Below, one piece after another: positions 1 to 13,155 of a stretch of DNA of 64,000 nt (position 1 is the first letter of the stretch; every line of letters starts with the position of its first letter). Below the pieces are notes generated by a model, which saw nothing but the letters and a program-made list of their open reading frames with translations, had not been told where the DNA came from and did not search any database. A program made the position numbers and the translations under genes. Origin of the DNA: Macquaria australasica (Eukaryota > Chordata > Actinopteri > Centrarchiformes > Percichthyidae). The DNA lies in the NCBI GenBank assembly GCA_005408345.1, contig SEMN01000100.1:298501-362500 (forward strand), given 5' to 3'.

Positions 1-853
1 CCCAATTCTGAGACTACAACCCCCCACCACCACCTCAGCACGTACATTCCCACCTCTTCATTCTGCCTGCTGCGACACATTTTTAGCTTTTGTTTGTTTA
101 TGTTATTTAAAAAAAGAGAACACATCAGAGAAAAATGGCTAAGTAATCATAAAAGAAAGCTGCTGCTGCACCCCTGAGTCACTTTTCTTTTAATTGGATG
201 CAGCTTTTAAGTGAACTTCAGTGGCTGGATAGAGGGAGGAACAGCGCTGTCTGTAATTTAGTTTTCCTTTGTAGTGAACCCTTGTCAGGGCCAAATAAAC
301 CCAGTGCAGCTCACCGACCGAGCAACCTTTCCCTGCAAACCATTGCACCCCAGCAAGAGAGCCTTCTCTGTCATCTGATGTTCCACTCTACTTAAAACAG
401 AGCAGGGGAGGTGGGGGGTTGGAGTGTGGGGTGTAGAAAAAAAGAAAGAGAGAAAAGCCACGGCCCCGCTATCATCATTTTATTTTGATTTTTTTCCCCA
501 TCCCATTCTTTAATCCCTCTGATGAAGTCTGGACAGGCAGAGGCATGCTCTCGCAGACAGCAATTTCACTGCACCATATGTGCCTCACACATCGGATGGC
601 AGGGAGGAGAGGGGTCTGTCGGGAGCTCAGCCAGGAGAAAGGAGAGAGGAAGAAAATACACGACATGAAATCCAGAATGGGCTGCCGTTGGGGCACACTG
701 ATACCCCGAGATGTTTTTTTTTTTTGGCAGCATCAGCTTGTGCTGCTTTAGCAACGTGCCCATCATGCATTTACCGCTACAAAAACGCACTGAATGAAAC
801 ATGTCACAAACGATACACTTCTGAAATATTAGCACTTATGCAGGTAAACAAAT

Positions 854-897
854 GAGCCAGGTACTCACACAAAAGGAGCCAGGTACCCACACAAAAT
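854..897. repeat. Two-copy 22-bp tandem repeat
   Basis: Two adjacent 22-bp units, each beginning GAGCCAGGTAC and ending in CACACAAAA plus one base, agree at 20 of 22 positions (854-875 and 876-897). This is a local tandem duplication, too short to be called a minisatellite. No function is visible. Confidence 0.85.
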
Positions 898-1671
898 GGT
901 GGTAAGCTGTGAGCTGCTTGGCCCCTCCCTGCGCTGAGGATATGGTGCCGACACCCTGATCATGTGATTAGAGAGGATGGAAAATAGCTGCGCGTCTACT
1001 GTGGTTGCCTTCAGACTTCCCTGGTTTATCCGTCCGCCCAGAGGAGATGCCCTTAATTTACTGTAGACAGGCATCGGTGCAAGACAGAAGGACAGCTAAT
1101 ATTTATTCAGACATTGACACCATAGTTTTGCAAAAATGCTTTAGATCAGACCTACATTACATATTTGATTTTGGGACCAAACATTTGTATTTCTTTTACG
1201 TATATGGATGTATGTGATATCTTTTAGCACTATAAACAAAACAAAATCATCAGAATTTGCATAGTAGTAGGCCTTAAAGTGTGAACTAGTCAAATATATT
1301 TGTATGTACAGACATTAAGAACCACATCCTACAGAAAGAGATGCATGTCGCTGTAAAGGGGACAGAAAGGGGAAAGGGAATGGGTGGAGGCTAAAATAAT
1401 TAAATTTGGGTCAATAGACCTTGCCCAGTTACATGCAAGGGGAGATCCATAACCCTGCTTGTTCCTTGATCTGCTTGCATTTTCAGCACACTCTGTGCTG
1501 AGCAAGCAAGTTGTTCCTTAAATCTCACACTTGCTTCCTATATACATAATATATCCATCTCATATCCTCTAGACCTGTTTACTCCACCGGTGAAATATGT
1601 GTAGACCTCAGGAGAGACGCGCTGCATTTGCTCTTCTCTTAGAGAGAGTGGAGAGGAGAGGATGTTAGTGA

Positions 1672-1693
1672 GGGTGGGCGGGTGGTGGGGGGG
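1672..1693 (+). other. G-quadruplex-capable tract
   Basis: Four or more runs of at least three G are separated by loops of 1, 1 and 4 bases (GGGTGGGCGGGTGGTGGG then more G). This fits the usual G3+N1-7 rule for intramolecular quadruplex formation on the + strand. It lies about 80 bp before a conserved-element-like stretch. The role is unknown. Confidence 0.6.
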
Positions 1694-1769
1694 CAGAAGG
1701 TTACACTTAAGCTCTTATTGGGTAGTATGTAATTAAGGCTGCATTTGGCAGCTTTCAATTTTAGGTGAG

Positions 1770-2280
1770 AATTGAAGGGGAATTAGAGTGACTGTGTCTA
1801 TTACTAAGCTCACCTGAGAGCTCAGGAGCATGTATCAGTTCTCTGAAGCTCAGTCCTGTCTTATAGATTACTCCACAATGGGCTGGCCGGGCTTGCTGAC
1901 ACTGAGATGCTGTTAAGATGGTCTGGCATCGTTCGAGTGAATTCAGCGTTTCTGTAGGAGGAAAACAAACTCCAGTTAATTTACTTATTTTTGATGAAGA
2001 TGCTTTGATTAAAATACTTTTGCTCACTTACAGAAACACAAAAATAGAGCACAAGGGTCCCCAGCTGTTCCCAGCCGAGCCGCTATTGTGAAACATTCTT
2101 CACAGTAACGCATCAGTATCATTGCATCCATGCCGGGTTGGACAGCAGCTCCAGCGAATCGTTTTAAATGTATTTTAAATGGCAATAATAAGGCCTGCTG
2201 AGTGATTGATGCTGTCAGCGTACAGCGTATACCTATGCAACCCTGGGCCCAGCAGGTGTAGATCAGCAGCACATTAGACA
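1770..2280. promoter_or_regulatory. Conserved-element-like non-coding block
   Basis: About 500 bp of balanced, non-repetitive sequence without microsatellites, standing out from AT-rich surroundings. It holds TTGATTAAAA and GATTGATG homeodomain/PBX-like cores, E-box CAGCTG, and a TTTTAAATGTATTTTAAATGG stretch. A minus-strand open frame of 82 codons ends at a GTAAGT-type donor (2028-2033 on +), but no matching acceptor was convincing. The call rests on texture and motifs, not on any alignment. Confidence 0.3.
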
Positions 2281-2829
2281 GACAGGGGGAAATGTGGCAC
2301 GCATGTGGCGATGTCTGGCGGTGGAGACATACATCAGCTGTCCCTCAGCAGCGGCAATACAGTATGTACTGTTGCTCCTTGAAGTGTGGTAAGAGCTCTG
2401 CCCAGGAGGATCTGTATAATGCTCTTCATTTGCTGCAGGGGAAACTGAGACATCCCAGGGTATTGATCCAACTATTGACATCATTTGACGGTTCCTTTCA
2501 AGCATATTGTTAGGCTGCCAAGGAAAGTGAGTGAAAGTGTATAGGGGTGATCTTGCTGTCATCAGGGCAGCGTGTGTAATGTAGTACATGCATATTCAAA
2601 GGTTACTCTTGTTCAAAAAGATTAACACGCCTTGACCCTGAGCAGTTTCGCCCTAGTCTCTTTTAACCTCTGCAGGAAAGCCTGCAGCTCTATAAGGCTT
2701 ATCGCTCCAGTCTTTTTTTTTTTTTTTATTTTTTTTTATCATTGTGGGCCATCATCCTAAATTTCTTTATATCTTGAATTATCAGCAGACATGATTTAGT
2801 TTTTTAAATAATGAATTATAACTTTGTAA
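2281..2829. other. Non-coding spacer with poly-T tract
   Basis: No gene or splice-paired exon is seen. A nearly pure T tract with one A interruption lies at about 2714-2738. The open frames on both strands (2292-2513 and 2263-2589) overlap and show no domain. Confidence 0.55.
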
Positions 2830-3180
2830 TTATAATGAAATCCAGCAGTGAGGAGGGACAATGTATTTCGACTCTAATTTGCACCTGTTGAAAATGAATG
2901 AATACTTCATTGAGCAATTTGGCCGTTTCCCTTGAACTGTGAGAGACTGTGTCCAGTCAGCATTTGGGCTGTGGAGGCTGCCCTTGACTTTGAGCCATTC
3001 CCAGGCTCCTGAGGGCTCCGAGGGGCTCCGAGGGGACAGCTTTGTGTGACGCACAGAGAGCAGATGTTCCTCCGCATTTGTTGTGGCCGGTTTGGGATGC
3101 TGTCTCTGTCCAGACCTGACCCCTGACCCTTTAGGTTGATTAGCATGCTCCTGCAGTAGGGGTCAAAAAACAAATCTCAC
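2830..3180. promoter_or_regulatory. Conserved-element-like block with DR1 site
   Basis: A non-repetitive block with more GC than its flanks, containing a perfect 10-bp tandem duplication (GGCTCCGAGG-type, 3014-3035) and a nuclear-receptor DR1 site at its end, followed by GATTAGCATGC. It is bounded by plain AT-rich DNA on the right. Enhancer function is an inference. Confidence 0.3.
3117..3129 (-). promoter_or_regulatory. DR1 nuclear-receptor-type site
   Basis: The + strand reads TGACCCCTGACCC; on the minus strand this is GGGTCA-G-GGGTCA, two identical half sites spaced by one base. DR1 is the arrangement bound by RXR heterodimers, COUP-TF and HNF4. The next bases continue as G-GTC, a partial third half site. 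A motif match alone does not show binding. Confidence 0.45.
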
Positions 3181-6100
3181 ATGCTCAGTGCAGCTTTGGA
3201 GTCGAGATGGAGAAAAATCTGTTTTCTGTGAATAATCTTTTTTTTATTTCATAGGCTCAGTACAATGTAATAACTGATCAGATGTTATATATGAGTTTTA
3301 TCTGAAAATACAGTTTAGTGTGATTTTGCTAATTTCATTAAATCTGCAGAAAGCCTGGTAATGATTTTTTTTGGTAAAATTAATAAAATGAGTTTACAAA
3401 ATAATGTTTTATTCAGAAATAATATATTTTGTCTCCTGTTTAAATTTGCCTCTTTTTAAAAAATATTTGAAATAACTTGTATCTAGGCCTGATACCTCTA
3501 AAACTTTAACAAGGTGATGATTTTGTAGTAATTAAAACATTTTGGTTTTATTTATTTTTTCATCTTTTCTCTCATTTCTTCTTTCCTTTCTTTTTCATGT
3601 ACAGTAAGCTAACATACTTGACGATTCATGGAGTCAGATCGTAATCACTGTAACAGTAGTATAATAGTTGATCATTATGTTATATAATCATATTTTTAAA
3701 AATCACACTCTTAGGCCTACGTAAGTTCAGCTTCAAGTTTCAATGGTCCAGCAGATTTTTTTTAACGTGAGACCATGTTTGTGTGTACTGCTCTTACTGT
3801 ATGCATGGTTTGTGAGAACTCATACACGCCATGATGGAGTATAAGCAATGGATCCCGGCTGAACTGGGAATATATTACGCTGGTCTTAAATAGTCAGGTC
3901 ATAAATTTGCAGTGGCATCTCTATCTCTCAAACTGGGGTCCTCTGCTTTTCCTTCCTCTCACCGTGTATCGTACAGTAGTGAGATGTTGTGAAGCTGCTC
4001 CCTACTGACCACCTTCAGGCCCCGGGGCTTTCTGTAGGGAATGAGCTACTTGCTGACCACTTCAATAAAATTCAATCATAGGTATCATTTGCAATTCTTG
4101 TAACTATGTTCAGACTTTATAATGTGACAGGCTCTGTCAAAATCTAGACTATTAGAATAGAAGTTAAACCAAAATTTTCCTCCAATGGATCATTTGTGGG
4201 GGGGTCTAATACTGTTACTGAGAGGTGTGCTGAAAGGATGGAAAGACCTACAGAATATTGATTCCTGTTAAATCAGGAAAGTTAACTTTCCTTGAGTTTA
4301 TCAAACTAAATACAGTGAGAAAAAATATACAGGAAACTGACTTTGTCAGTGTGGCTGACAGTATGATGTTGGTATTACTTACGGTGGAGTCTGATGCTTG
4401 CGAATGAACAGATATTGTGGAAAATGATCATTTTGTGTAAAAATCTGTTATTCCACGTGAAAAATAACAGTTTGGCCGCAATACATAATAAAATGTCTTC
4501 ATTTTTGAAGAAAGCTCAAAATGCTAAATCTTATGCCCCATGTCAAATTATGATTGATGCACTGAAACATTAAAAAGCATACTCATTAAGTAATTTCACA
4601 CCTGAGACTGGAATTTAAAGGGGTCTTGACATGTTTGTCAGCCTAATATTAATCATTGCTGTGCTGCAAAAGAAATGTCTTCCATTGGTCTATATTATTC
4701 TGACCCATTAAATTTAATAACCTCTATTTTACATCCTAACTAGAGCCTTATATGAGTCAGTTATGATTGCGTAAAGGACTAAATGCTGACTGATTCACTG
4801 TTAGGCTTTTTAAAAAGTTTTGATTTGGTACAAATTACAAAACTATGATTGGCCTGTAGAGAAAAGCGGCTTTGTTTAGCTGAGCTGTGGCAGCTCTGTA
4901 TTGTCCCTTCTCTCAGAGACATGCTGTACGGGCTCCAGTTTATTTGACCTCAGCCACATTGTTGACTCTTTCAAGGTAACAGGAAGCATCTTATTGTGTT
5001 GTCTGAAGTACGGTGATTACTGCTTTCCCTATGAAAGTTTCTCCAGGATCAAAGACTCTCTCATGCATTAATAAAGGGTGTTTTGTGAGAGTCTTATTAG
5101 CTGTAATGTGCCTGTCTGGTAATTCATGTCTGATGGCAGCAAGCGTCAGTTGTAGGCGGAAGAATGAAAGAGCACAGACAGTGTTGTATTTCAATATTGC
5201 TGCCTCTTATGGGTACCGGGGCTAAATTTATATTGATCTGAATTTGATAATGATTCTATTAGCTCTATTAAATTTGTATATATTCAAGGGCTCAGTTACA
5301 CACCGAAACAGAAAAAGAGCCAAAGAAAACAAATTAGTGTGTAAGGGTGGATTGTGTTGCATGTAATATAAGAGGGGACCATTGTTGGGGATCATCAGGA
5401 ACTGTCTGTGAAATTAGAAAGAAGAGGCCTTGTTTGCGCATATGTGAGTGTGTAAATATCTGTACCTAAATTGCTTCTGGCTGGTTGTAATTAATGCAGA
5501 TTTAATTGATTATTCAGACTGTGTGATGGTGTATGTGTATATTTTATATCAAACTATATTTTACAAGTTAATCAGTTAGATATTTAAATGTATTATCTTC
5601 TTCTCTGTCTTTATTTTAAGTTTCAAAGGTTAACACACTCACCTGCACATTGAGTGACACAGAGGCTGGTCAGTTTACAGAGGCTACTAGGTTACTTGTT
5701 ATTAACACACTGACCAATTATTGGCACCTCACTGACACTGGTCAGCAGGCCTGCCAATACCTGTCTCCTACTATCATGGCCAGACAGAGGTCATTATCAG
5801 AGATCTGGGCCACAATGGGGACCTCAGGGACTCCACTATTCACTGGCTCAACAGGCCTATAGCCGAGACAGGTCAGGTCAGTGCAAACTCCCCACCCTCC
5901 CACCCCGACCTCTCTCTGTCTTCCCCCTCTGCCTCTCTCTGTTTCTGTCTCATCATCTTGCTTTTCTTTTAACGCGTGCTGTGGCTTGTATGAAAGAGTT
6001 TACTGGCACACCTCGATATTTTCTTAGTTTCTGGGGATGTTTTCTATCAGTAGATTTACAGCCATGTAGGTTATCAACACTGAGCGCCTCCGAGCTTTGC

Positions 6101-6299
6101 CTGTGGCCCCTGCAGTTACAGTTGATATGGAGGAATCACAACTCAGCCACAGTGTTTTCATTTCAGTTGGCAGCGTGAGGCTGATAAATCTTTGGGAAAA
6201 CACTCATTTAGACGGTGTGCATATGGATACGTCCCTCGAAAGTAATGGGTATTGTATACTTAGGGGAATTAACATAAGACATTTTACACAGTCTAAGAA
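3181..6299. other. AT-rich non-coding stretch, no gene seen
   Basis: Three kilobases of AT-rich unique sequence with many short A and T runs. No microsatellite over about 20 bp and no exon with both splice signals were found. A GTGAGT-type donor occurs on the minus strand at about 5637-5643, after an open stretch, but I could not find a good acceptor for it. 5640-5870 is somewhat richer in GC. Confidence 0.55.
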
Positions 6300-6620
6300 A
6301 ATATAATTCATGCATAATTGATTGGCGGCATGATTGCCCGAGTTTACTGTCATTTTTCTGTGGTGAGACAAAGTCTTTCCTCGGGCTGTTTAGCCTAATG
6401 GACTTTGGGGATATTTAATTTAGGGCTGTCCAGGAGCAGAAATGGAGCTCCAGAACTCTCACTCTCTTTTATATAACATGTATGGCTCCCACCACTTAAA
6501 TGACTCTCATTTAGCATGCAAACCCATGGTCAGAGCCGGTCTAATTGCCTGTCATTTTGATAAACTCTATCAACTTATTTAAATTTGTTGTGCCTCACAT
6601 CCCAGTTTGAGGTGCAGGTG
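6300..6620. promoter_or_regulatory. Conserved-element-like block rich in TAAT cores
   Basis: Starts with ATGCATAATTGATTGGCGG (octamer/homeodomain-like next to an inverted CCAAT) and continues through TTTAATTTAGGG, CTAATTGCCTG and ATTTAAATTTG. It is non-repetitive and sharply different from the simple AT-rich DNA after it. These are typical ingredients of vertebrate developmental enhancers. Conservation was not tested. Confidence 0.35.
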
Positions 6621-9120
6621 AGGAGAGTGGTACCATTGGCATCCTTTCATATAGTGATTTGACAGAGATGTGAAATAAAAGGCATAATGTTCTGCAAAAA
6701 GTATGTTGTATTAGGAAATATACTGTATATAAGCAAAAAGAACACACTTCTTTCTTTGGGACAATGCAGTTTTTTTCTTCCTCCTATCTTACTGTTGATA
6801 TCTTGTAACACGTTCGTGAAATTAGTTTAAAAGCATCAACCGTGACCTGGGACACAAATGTGTGTTATCCCAAATGTCGTGATATATTTTGGGAAATGAC
6901 TATTGTAAGCTAATGTGAGTGTAGGTATGTAGTCATGAGGAATCTGCATAGTTCAAAGATTTTAATCATACAATGCAAAAGTTTTAAGAAACTTGGGATT
7001 ATGAACATTTATCTTTAATATTATATTTTTAGTGCTTTCTAGCTAAGGGTTGCCAACTGAAGTATATCCTAAACTACTGCATATCTAGTAGTATCCTGCT
7101 TATCTATCTATTCTATCTATGGGAGTATTCATTTTTGGCACTGAAACAAAAATACATCAACTTCTAAAGAAAGCAACATATACATTTTTGGTTTTGTGCA
7201 GCAGGGGATGTTTGAACCTTTTGGCCATAATAATGCCCGCAGTGGGGCTGAAGCCGGTGATAGAGCCTGTCTTTGGTTGACGATGCTGCAACTTGCTTTG
7301 AACTTTGTATGTTTTGTGGTCTGTATATGTTGAACAAGTTGTTTTAGTAATTCGTACTTTTTCTATACTGGATAAAGTCAGGTATTGGTTGGCAAGGTCT
7401 CTGTCATAAAGAGGGGTGGCGAGGACAGCCTTGGAAGGTTTTCAGTGAGCAGTTGAACAGTCCAGCATGGTGCTGACTGAAGACTGAAAAGATGAAAGTT
7501 GCAGAGGACTTGAAACCTTGGCCACTTTCACACCTACGCACTTTCCAAAGAGCACTTCAGTCGAAGCATACAGCAGGCCTTATGATGGCTCTGAACGTGG
7601 ACGGGCTAATAGCCATGTTCGGCAGCTGGCCCTTTCACAGCGAGAAGGACAGGGTGAACAGGACATGGCCAAGCCCCTTGGTCGCTGCTTCATTATCCCT
7701 CTGTAACCATCCACATCAGCAGACACCTCCACTCCAGCCTGCTGGGCCTGCCGCTACACCGGCCACTCGCCCGAGACGAAAGGCAATGAACTCCAAAACA
7801 TGCCGTTCATCTTCCAGATGGAGTGATTTACTGATTTAGCATGGGCTCTGTCCCCCAAGAGCCACTGCACCCATACACCAGCATTCCCCACTCTGCTGAA
7901 TAAACATTTATTTTCTTTAACTTGATGTTCTGATATTATGAAAATAGAAATCAAGCAGTCAAAATGCATTTGGAACATTCTGTGCATAACCGACCGATGG
8001 AGAAAATAGAGAAAAATGACACTGGGGGAGTAAGTGAGGAAAAATGAATATACAGTATCTGCCTGGACTGCGGTCCTCAGAGGGGATTTGGAATCGTACT
8101 GGGGAGGGATGGGGGATGTTCCTTTTCCTGCTGAGCTGTACCAAAGAGGGGAAGGGGCACAGTTATTTTTATTTCCCTTTTTTATTACCTTCCATGAAGG
8201 AGAGTTTTTTAGAAGCTGGATTTCACTTTCGTAATTTTCTCATCACTCAGATGCAGCCACCTGTCTCTTCCCAAGATCCCCATCCTTTGTCTCTTAAATA
8301 ATAAGCCTACACCCGCATACGAAATGGGGTAAGGAAAATGACCAGGGAGGGAAAGTAGAAGGTGTTAGCGAGGGAGGCAAGAGATGGAAAAGGGGGGAGA
8401 GAAAAAGAATAATAATAATAAAAATAAATAAAAAAAACAGCACCAGCAATAGAAGACAGGGGGGTGGGGTACTAAAGGATGAGAGAAGTGACCTTTTTCT
8501 CCCTGGCTTGCGTCTGGCCATCAGTAAGCAGCCATGTTTGAGAGGGAAGCCATTTTCTTGCCCCGCTCATTACTGTGTTTTATATTCAGCTGTGTTGGGA
8601 GGCGCCGGACACTGTTCAACCCTGCAGTCATGTCAGGCATCAGTTGAAGGGTGTGTATTATGTCTGTCCGTACGGGTGTGTGTTTGTGTGTGTAAGGTTC
8701 GAGGGAGGGGCTGTGAAGGGGAGCCGGGGGCACTCAGGATTAGACGGAAAGACCCCTGGGTTGGAGGCCAGAGCTCAAGTTCATCACTGCAGACAATGGA
8801 AAGCTCTTCAGAAAGCAATTGGGCTCTCAGTGATATTGGCCTCTGTGGCGTGGACTGCGCTACAAAACTCTCCTCTCATCCACCGCCATCACAGCTGCAC
8901 CTTTGCTCTCGCCTGTCTTCTCCCAGTCCAGTTCGTGTCCCCTCATGCTCATCCTGCTACTTTTAATTATAGCCCATAAGCATGACCAAATGCCACGGTG
9001 ACCATGTGTGTGTTTATTTGTGCTGTTTCTGCGTGTGCGAGAGACAGAGGCGCTGTTTATCTGGGCATGCGCACGGGGTCAGACTGTGCTCTGAGTGCAA
9101 TACACAGCGACAGAGCAACC
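6621..9120. other. Non-coding stretch, mixed composition
   Basis: AT-rich to about 7200, then more balanced. Overlapping open frames at 7492-7839 (115 codons), 8508-8966 and 8575-8979 have low-complexity or Ser/Cys-rich translations and no domain, so I treat them as chance. An A-rich AAT/AAAT tract lies at 8406-8437, and GT-rich short tracts near 8670-8695 and 9004-9035. Confidence 0.5.
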
Positions 9121-9130
9121 ACCCTCCCCA

Positions 9131-9137
9131 ACACACA

Positions 9138-9234
<97 letters not shown>
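9131..9234. repeat. (CA)n microsatellite, about 100 bp
   Basis: Nearly pure alternating CA for about 104 bp with one GCGC interruption at the left end. It generates the long Thr-His and Cys-Val pseudo-open-frames on both strands, which are not genes. This is the longest dinucleotide tract in the window and is likely to be length-polymorphic. Confidence 0.98.
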
Positions 9235-9236
<2 letters not shown>

Positions 9237-12200
9237 CCATTCCTCCTCTCTCCTCTCCTTCTCCCAACCCAACCTCCTCCCTCTTTACACCCCTTCACTA
9301 GGACATCTGCTCCCCGAGCGTAGCTGCCATTGTGACGCTCCACACTAACAGGGGTTTTAGCCACTGGTAGTGTGAAATTAAACAGCCACCTCGTCCCTTG
9401 ATGATAAGTGGCGTCCTGTCTTCATGCTGCAGCTATCTCCTGTCACACAGCACAAGGTCACGCCTTCAAGGGTGAATTAGAGTTCACTATTATAAAAAAA
9501 AAAAAGAAGAGCGAACATGAAGGAGAGATAGTTGAAACTATCATGTTTAGACCTATTTTGATTTTTATTTTGTGCCATTTTTTTTTCTGTTGTTGACTGA
9601 ACCTCCATCTGATAGCGTATTGGACATGAATTTTACACTGCATCACCTCTGTCACGCTGCACCCATGTTCCCTTTTGTGCCCTGTTTTCATGAAAGTGAA
9701 CACACATGGAGCTGTCTCATAGTAGACATGTAATATTCAGTGTATTTAATGCACAGGTGAATATTCAGTACATGATAATTGCATTTTATTCAAAGACTCA
9801 CAATCAGAGAGGTAAACTTCAAAAAAGAAAGAGTCGTAAAAGTAATGAAAAGGCTTTTTTCCCTGGGCAAATTATCTTTTTGAAATTAATAGTTAATATT
9901 TTAGTATTGCTATATATTTTTAATTCACCCTTTGCATTTTTGCAAATATAATGTATCCTTCCACATTCATTTGACTGCACAGCCTTGATGAGACCTCAAA
10001 TGTGAATTAAAGCACTCCATTTTAAGAGGAAAATGAGTAATAATTCAGACATATTAATAATACATAATAATGCTATTCAGGAAAATTGAAAGTTTAAAAA
10101 CAGGGGAGAAGAGAGGGGGAAACATTAACTCTTGCATTGTTTAGTGGTGTTTTATGGTTGCAAGTCCAGGATATGATGTACACAGAGTGGCTATCAGAAC
10201 ACAGGAGGGCAGGCTAACCTATGTTTGGTCAGATCGGGTTGCGAGGTTAAGGAGGGCACATGACAGTTTTGTGAAGAAGGCTACTTTAACAGTCACTGTT
10301 AGACCAGACCATTCATTAATATTGATTGTCTTCGTTGATGATTGTTCAAGTCCCTGTCTCTTGTGACTTGTAACATGGTCATACTGGCAGGGCACAAAGA
10401 TGCTGCAGACAGACGGAGGTGTGTGGCAGTGTAAGAGTTGGTGGTGAAAGACGGAGGGGGGAGGGGGGTAAGAGGTGACTCTTTATCACTTTCTTTCCCT
10501 GTCTCATAAGATATCACTTTCTTCTCCATTCACTTACTCTCTCTCAATTTAAGATGGTTAAGCAAAGGAAATGAAATTCCTTTTTTTTTCTTACCAAGGC
10601 TTTTAAAAATAATATTAGAAAGTCTCATGATTATGATAGTATTAAAATGATTGAGATGGACTGTTAATGCCAATGGAGTAATTTTCCAGTTCTGCTTAAG
10701 CCCTAATAGCGGTGATAGAATGGCCTGGCTGGGCCCTGGGCCACATCATTTCCTTTTCTTAGGTGCAGTAGAAGGGCATCCTGTGGCTGAGGACCAAGCT
10801 GTTAACAGGCTGCACTGGTGGGGCAGACAGCTGGAGACTGAATTAGACTTCTGTATAATAAAGTGTAGCACAGTGAGCGGCACATGGATAGTCATGGATT
10901 GCGTAAACAATTCACTTTTAAATCTTTTTTGTAAATCTGAAATTGAGTAACTGTATGTTCATTAGTTGTTAAATTGATCGTTGTTTGAAGCTTTTAAGAG
11001 GGAGATTAAATCTTTTCAAGTTTAGCTTGACTCTGGTGTGGAGAAAATGACAATTAGGTATTCAGCAGAGGCTAGCGGCCCTTCATACTGAACGACTTTG
11101 CTGGATGGTTGTGTTTCTGTTGTGTTGGTTTGTTTCTCCTGTTGTGGGAGAGAAGGGAGGCTGAGAGTGCTGACAGAGTCTTGGGGGTCCACTCTGCAGT
11201 CATGACTCCTGCCTGGCTGGTTGCCCCATGGGTGCACATTGCGGCAGCCTGTTGACCAGCGTGGCAACTCCAGCTTACACAGTCACTTCCAGCCCCCCTC
11301 CCCTCTCTGTGTCTGAGTCCAGGCCATACTCTAACCAACCTTTGGCCATTCCCATTCTCTCTTTATATAGGGTCTCAAAAGACCTGCGATCACACTCATT
11401 GTTTAGTGATTGATTATTCAGCTGCTTTTATATCAAAGCAGCCGCTATAATTAAAAGATATAAACTAAAGCCCTGTGTCTTGTTTTTTAGTTAGTTTAGC
11501 ATTATAATTTTAGTCTGTAAAACACAGATAATTAGATCAAATGAATCAAGGACATTTTGGAAGTTGTGTTTTTGACACACAGGTGTGTCACGGACACTTC
11601 ACTTAAGTGTGTGAGGCCCACAATGTGAGTTTTTCAACTCTGCACTCAACCTGCACATGAAAAAACTGGGATACTATTTCAAGTTTTTATTTGTCTTAAT
11701 GTAATCTTAGACTACTATGAATATACTGTATGCATTTATTACATCTTTGGAAAAAACCTTTTTTCTTCTGAGTAAAACTGAAGCAGCTCACCAAAAGGGC
11801 AGATGTTCTATCAGGGATTTGTTTTAATCTTCTTGAGTATCTATAAATGGTTGGTAAAATAGAAAGGCAGATTTTGTCTCTATTTGATATTTCAGAATTT
11901 CAATACAACTATTTTTATTGAGTGTCAGCTCACTTTATTGACTAAAACATGGTTCATTCAGATGATTAATCATATACTAATTAATCATATTAATAACTAA
12001 ATAACAGAAAGGTTTAGAAATATTTAATAATACAGATCATCCTGATGTCATAGAACGAAAGTGTCTTACATGAATAATGTAATTAAGGAGCTGGGGTAAT
12101 CAATAACATGTAATAGAATTAGAGTAACCTCATTACAAAAGTTAAGCTAAATTATCTTGTATTTAAAAAAAAAAAAGAAGAGTTAAATCAAATGTTCACT

Positions 12201-12514
12201 ACTTTTTAAATTAATTCAATTGAAATGGATGTAGCATTTTAATTGTGAATTTATAAACAGAACCATTTTACCCATCTTGTGAAACTGGACGATATAGTTT
12301 GTAGATAATGAACACTGTTCAAATTGCTGTAGTGTGTTTTATGAATTTTGTGTTCATTCATTTTTTAAATACTAATACTTTACATTGTCTGGTAATTTTT
12401 CAATAGTAGAGAATAATGCTTTTACAGGATAGCTGTGTTTTTTATTCTGAAATTTTATTTTTGCTTTGTTACACTTTTTGTGATTGTCTACCTCACTCTC
12501 TCACTTTATCTTTA
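9235..12514. other. Non-coding stretch, AT-rich in its right half
   Basis: No recognisable gene. The 99-codon frame at 10651-10950 follows a fair acceptor at 10754 but has no donor and no domain. 10440-10470 has a G6-A-G6 run. 11,100-11,300 is more GC-rich and unique. From 11,460 to 12,480 the sequence is strongly AT-rich and simple. Confidence 0.5.
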
Positions 12515-12524
12515 TTTTTCTCTG

Positions 12525-12545
12525 TCACTCACTCTCTCTCTCTCT

Positions 12546-12603
<58 letters not shown>

Positions 12604-12604
12604 T
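12525..12604. repeat. Compound (CT)n-(CA)n microsatellite
   Basis: A CT-rich run at 12525-12546 passes into pure CA from about 12547 to 12604. Such compound tracts usually arise by slippage from adjoining dinucleotide runs. The open frames that cover it are artefacts of the repeat. Confidence 0.95.
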
Positions 12605-13110
12605 TTTTGATGAAAAAATGAGGGGCAGTGTGATTTGGGACAGCTTGGAGAAGCCAGCAGTGATGTCATTAAGCAGCACCCTGGATGATAAGGCAATCCC
12701 AGTCATTGAATACATAAATAAATTAAAATCATATCTTATGTATTCTTTTCACCTCCCTTCAGACCCCCGCTATCCCAAATCCTGACCCCTCATCCCTACC
12801 CCCTACCGCCACCCCTGCCTCCCCCAAACACACACATCACAAATGCACCCCTTCGCTGCTGATGTAGCCACCACCGCTGCTCCCTTCCCCCTCGTGTCCA
12901 CCGGCATATCAGAAAAAAAAAATTTGAATGCAGCTTTGCAATAAATAATGCATTTCACTAATACGCATTCAGGTGGAGTCAGTCTTTGGCCCCATCTCAT
13001 GCACATCCAGAGAGGAGAGAAATATAGAATCCAAGAAGGGAAGGCTTTCCTCCTGAACTGAAAGCGGTGACGGCTCGATAATAGGCTAAAACAACGAGCA
13101 TGAGAGCGAA

Positions 13111-13150
<40 letters not shown>
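13111..13150. repeat. (GA)n microsatellite
   Basis: About 40 bp of near-pure GA, followed by a degenerate GA-rich tail to about 13230. It is the first of several purine or GT tracts placed within 1.3 kb around a 5'-UTR-like region. Polypurine mirror repeats of this kind can form triplex DNA. Confidence 0.95.

Positions 13151-13155
<5 letters not shown>

Larger units (their letters stand above)
1..1769. other. Non-coding stretch, no gene recognised
   Basis: Mixed unique sequence. Open frames of 60-90 codons occur on both strands and overlap each other in several frames around 475-855, which is the pattern of chance openings; none has a known domain or a flanking splice signal pair. It contains short homopolymers (T-run near 713-725), a two-copy tandem repeat and a G-rich tract listed separately. 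Confidence 0.6.

Noticed and set aside
8982..9364. Long His/Thr- and Cys/Val-rich open frames
   Set aside because: They are translations of the (CA)n microsatellite.
10651..10950. 99-codon open frame with an acceptor-like TTCCTTTTCTTAG inside
   Set aside because: No donor follows, no domain; composition is like its surroundings.
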